Positions 62,421 through 64,000 of a DNA stretch of 64,000 nucleotides are shown one piece after another. Numbering within the stretch: the stretch's first letter is position 1; the number at the start of each line of letters is the position of its first letter. Made by a program: the position numbers and the translations under genes. Under the pieces are notes generated by a model. It was given only the letters and a program-made list of their open reading frames with translations, had not been told where the DNA came from and searched no databases. The DNA is taken from the NCBI GenBank assembly GCA_013112545.1, contig JABFGJ010000006.1:62001-126000 (forward strand), given 5' to 3'. This stretch comes from Bacteroidota bacterium. GTDB taxonomy: Bacteria; Bacteroidota; Bacteroidia; Flavobacteriales_E; Vicingaceae.

Positions 62421-64000
62421 TTATTGAACGATAATCTTCTCATTAATCAATGTATTCCCTTTGTTTATTCTTAAGAAATAAACGCCTGGACTTAGATGTT
62501 TCCCTTTTAAAAGATTGAATCTTATGTTACGTTGACTCAAGTCGAAACCTAATTCATTTCTAAGAACTAAACTTCCTTTTTCGTTAAACAATTCAGCGTA
62601 AACACGACTATCATCAATGTTCTCTATACGAACCCATAGAACTTTTCCATTACAAGGGTTAGGATAAACTGCACGTTTAGCATCATGCCCATCAAACAAT
62701 ACGGATACAACTTCAGAGTAAGAATATTCACCATTGTAATCAACCTGTTTTAAACGATAATAATTATAGCCAGTAATTGGTTTTTTATCAAAAGTGCGGT
62801 AACGTATTTGCTTCCTCGATGTTCCTGCACCATCAACCTGTGCTATTGCTTCAAATTCATTCTCAACATTAAGTTTCTCAACTACAAAATAATGATTGTT
62901 AATTTCTGTTTCAGTTATCCAATCTAGTTGAACTAGGTTTTCATGCTTTATACCATTGAAAGAAAGCAATTCTATAGGTAGGCTAACTTCATTATCAATA
63001 TCTCTAAAGTCGTATTCTCCATCTCCATCTTCATCAGGAGTATTAGAAGGCACTCCAAAATTATCAGTATCATATAGATTAATTAAGCCATCTCCGTCGG
63101 TATCATAATAATCATCACTATCGGGGTCTAAAAAATTAGGAACATTATCGCTATCATCATCTTCCAACCAATCTGGTATTCCATCAGTATCAGTGTCTGT
63201 AGTATTATCATAATGTAGCACATTTCCGCCAGCAGTTATATAATCCGTTGCTCGATCTTTCAAATCATCTAAGGCATCACCAGATTCATTATCATCAAAA
63301 CCCTCTGTCCAATCCCAATAGCTGTCTCCGTCTGAATCTCGATCTAAATAATCGGGTTCACCAAATCCTTCATTATTACTTAAAGTAATTGCGGTTCCCC
63401 CATCATCACTGTCATATTCATCATCCCAGCCATCACCATCAGTATCTGAACTTTGAGGCGATCTAAACCCTGCTGTAGTTTGGCCTTCTACATTATCTGT
63501 AATTCCGTCATTATCCGAATCTAAATCTAAATAGTTTTGTATTCCATCACCATCAAAATCTTTAATGGGCAAAGGAGTACCGCCATTGTCATTATCAAAA
63601 GTATTAGCTAAGCCATCTCCATCGGTATCTGAGGGGTCATCTACTTGTCCGTCATTATCACTATCAACTCCTCCTGCTTCAATTATATCTGCTATTCCAT
63701 CATCATCTGCATCTAAATCGATTCTATTTTCTAAACCATCACCATCTTGATCTTCATCAGCTAATGCAGTACCTCCATTATCAGAATCAAAATCATCAGC
63801 CCAACCGTCGCCATCTGTATCTGTTGGGTCATCTACTCTTCCGTCGCTATCTGTATCAAAACTTGAACCTCCAGCTTCTTGAATATCAGGAATACCATCA
63901 TTATCAGAGTCTAAATCATGCGAATCTGGGATTCCATCGCCATCTGTATCGGTACATAAAATAACTCCAACTGCGTCTATTTGAAAATCAGTTGAACTTG
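62421..64000 (-). CDS. Thrombospondin type 3 repeat surface protein with type IX secretion signal (partial)
   Basis: The frame is open from its stop at 62421 to the right edge, so the 5' part is missing (at least 526 residues present). The visible N-terminal part is a series of Asp-rich calcium-binding TSP3 units of form DxDxDGxxD (for example DTDGDGIPDSHDLDSDNDGI). A beta-rich linker from ELLSFNGIKHENLVQLDW follows. The last 85 residues, RAVYPNPCNGKVLWVRI to NEKIIVQ, are a Por secretion (T9SS type A) sorting domain. It is therefore exported to or through the outer surface. Confidence 0.92.
   Translation of the reverse strand, partial: SSTDFQIDAVGVILCTDTDGDGIPDSHDLDSDNDGIPDIQEAGGSSFDTDSDGRVDDPTDTDGDGWADDFDSDNGGTALADEDQDGDGLENRIDLDADDDGIADIIEAGGVDSDNDGQVDDPSDTDGDGLANTFDNDNGGTPLPIKDFDGDGIQNYLDLDSDNDGITDNVEGQTTAGFRSPQSSDTDGDGWDDEYDSDDGGTAITLSNNEGFGEPDYLDRDSDGDSYWDWTEGFDDNESGDALDDLKDRATDYITAGGNVLHYDNTTDTDTDGIPDWLEDDDSDNVPNFLDPDSDDYYDTDGDGLINLYDTDNFGVPSNTPDEDGDGEYDFRDIDNEVSLPIELLSFNGIKHENLVQLDWITETEINNHYFVVEKLNVENEFEAIAQVDGAGTSRKQIRYRTFDKKPITGYNYYRLKQVDYNGEYSYSEVVSVLFDGHDAKRAVYPNPCNGKVLWVRIENIDDSRVYAELFNEKGSLVLRNELGFDLSQRNIRFNLLKGKHLSPGVYFLRINKGNTLINEKIIVQ

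Overview
The window is an AT-rich chromosomal segment of a member of the Bacteroidota, most likely a flavobacterium-like organism (order Flavobacteriales or close). The evidence is: -7 promoter elements of the Bacteroidota type TAnnTTTG; a C-terminal type IX secretion sorting domain at the right edge; a fused HPRT-adenylate kinase gene near obg; a PafA-type phosphatase; a DUF6495-like protein; and two GxxExxY genes, one of them inside a repeat array. Species cannot be given from the sequence alone.

Region 1 (1-24,000) is a defence-type accessory island. It opens with a decayed HipA 3' end and a universal stress protein pair. It then holds a DUF2779 Cas4-like nuclease/exonuclease gene, a gene that fuses a Clp/HSP100-type AAA+ ATPase to an FtsH-type (M41) zinc peptidase, and a divergent WYL regulator. 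A hipBA toxin-antitoxin operon follows, bounded by two copies of the WYL gene's 3' end, then an AbiE-like type IV toxin-antitoxin pair with a palindromic operator. The largest part (10,875-23,774) is one minus-strand type I restriction-modification locus. In transcription order it reads: DUF2971, a frameshifted small gene, hsdM, GxxExxY, a truncated hsdS 5' end, an Rx4H HEPN Abi-like gene, hsdS, a Vsr/DUF559-like nuclease, a fused DUF262-DUF1524 (GmrSD-type) protein, hsdR and a YgjP-like metallopeptidase.

Region 2 (23,775-25,680) is non-coding: composite repeats with long hairpins, tRNA-Pro(TGG), an exact four-copy 127-bp tandem array built from tRNA-Pro pieces, and tRNA-Ser(GCT). It marks the border between the island and core genes.

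Region 3 (25,786-51,700) is mostly core: oligopeptide-type ABC transporter without its ATPases, a PgpH-type HD phosphodiesterase, thiolase, NlpC/P60 hydrolase, cyclophilin lipoprotein, PafA phosphatase, crcB, PAP2, obg, a SpoIIE-type regulator, HPRT-Adk, purK-purE, a threonine dehydratase/serine racemase-like enzyme, and an SPFH/small protein/ribbon-helix-helix operon. Inside it lies an unexplained cluster (35,378-40,386): two paralogous helical-repeat genes sharing near-identical 3' ends, a 55-residue acidic micropeptide gene and a further unknown protein.

Region 4 (51,721-64,000) holds a thioesterase, a 12-copy ~114-bp repeat array interrupted by a GxxExxY gene, pdxH, two glycosyltransferases, a TPR membrane protein with a duplicated 3' remnant, a lipoprotein gene broken at a 34-bp palindrome, YqgE/AlgH, and the 3' part of a very Asp-rich thrombospondin-type-3-repeat surface protein that runs off the right edge.

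A recurring pattern is that accessory genes sit between an intact gene and a second short copy of that gene's end (WYL/hipBA, hsdS/HEPN, TPR/two small genes). Strongest candidates for undescribed biology are the Clp-AAA-M41/DUF2779/WYL group, the tRNA-Pro-derived 127-bp array, and the GxxExxY repeat element.
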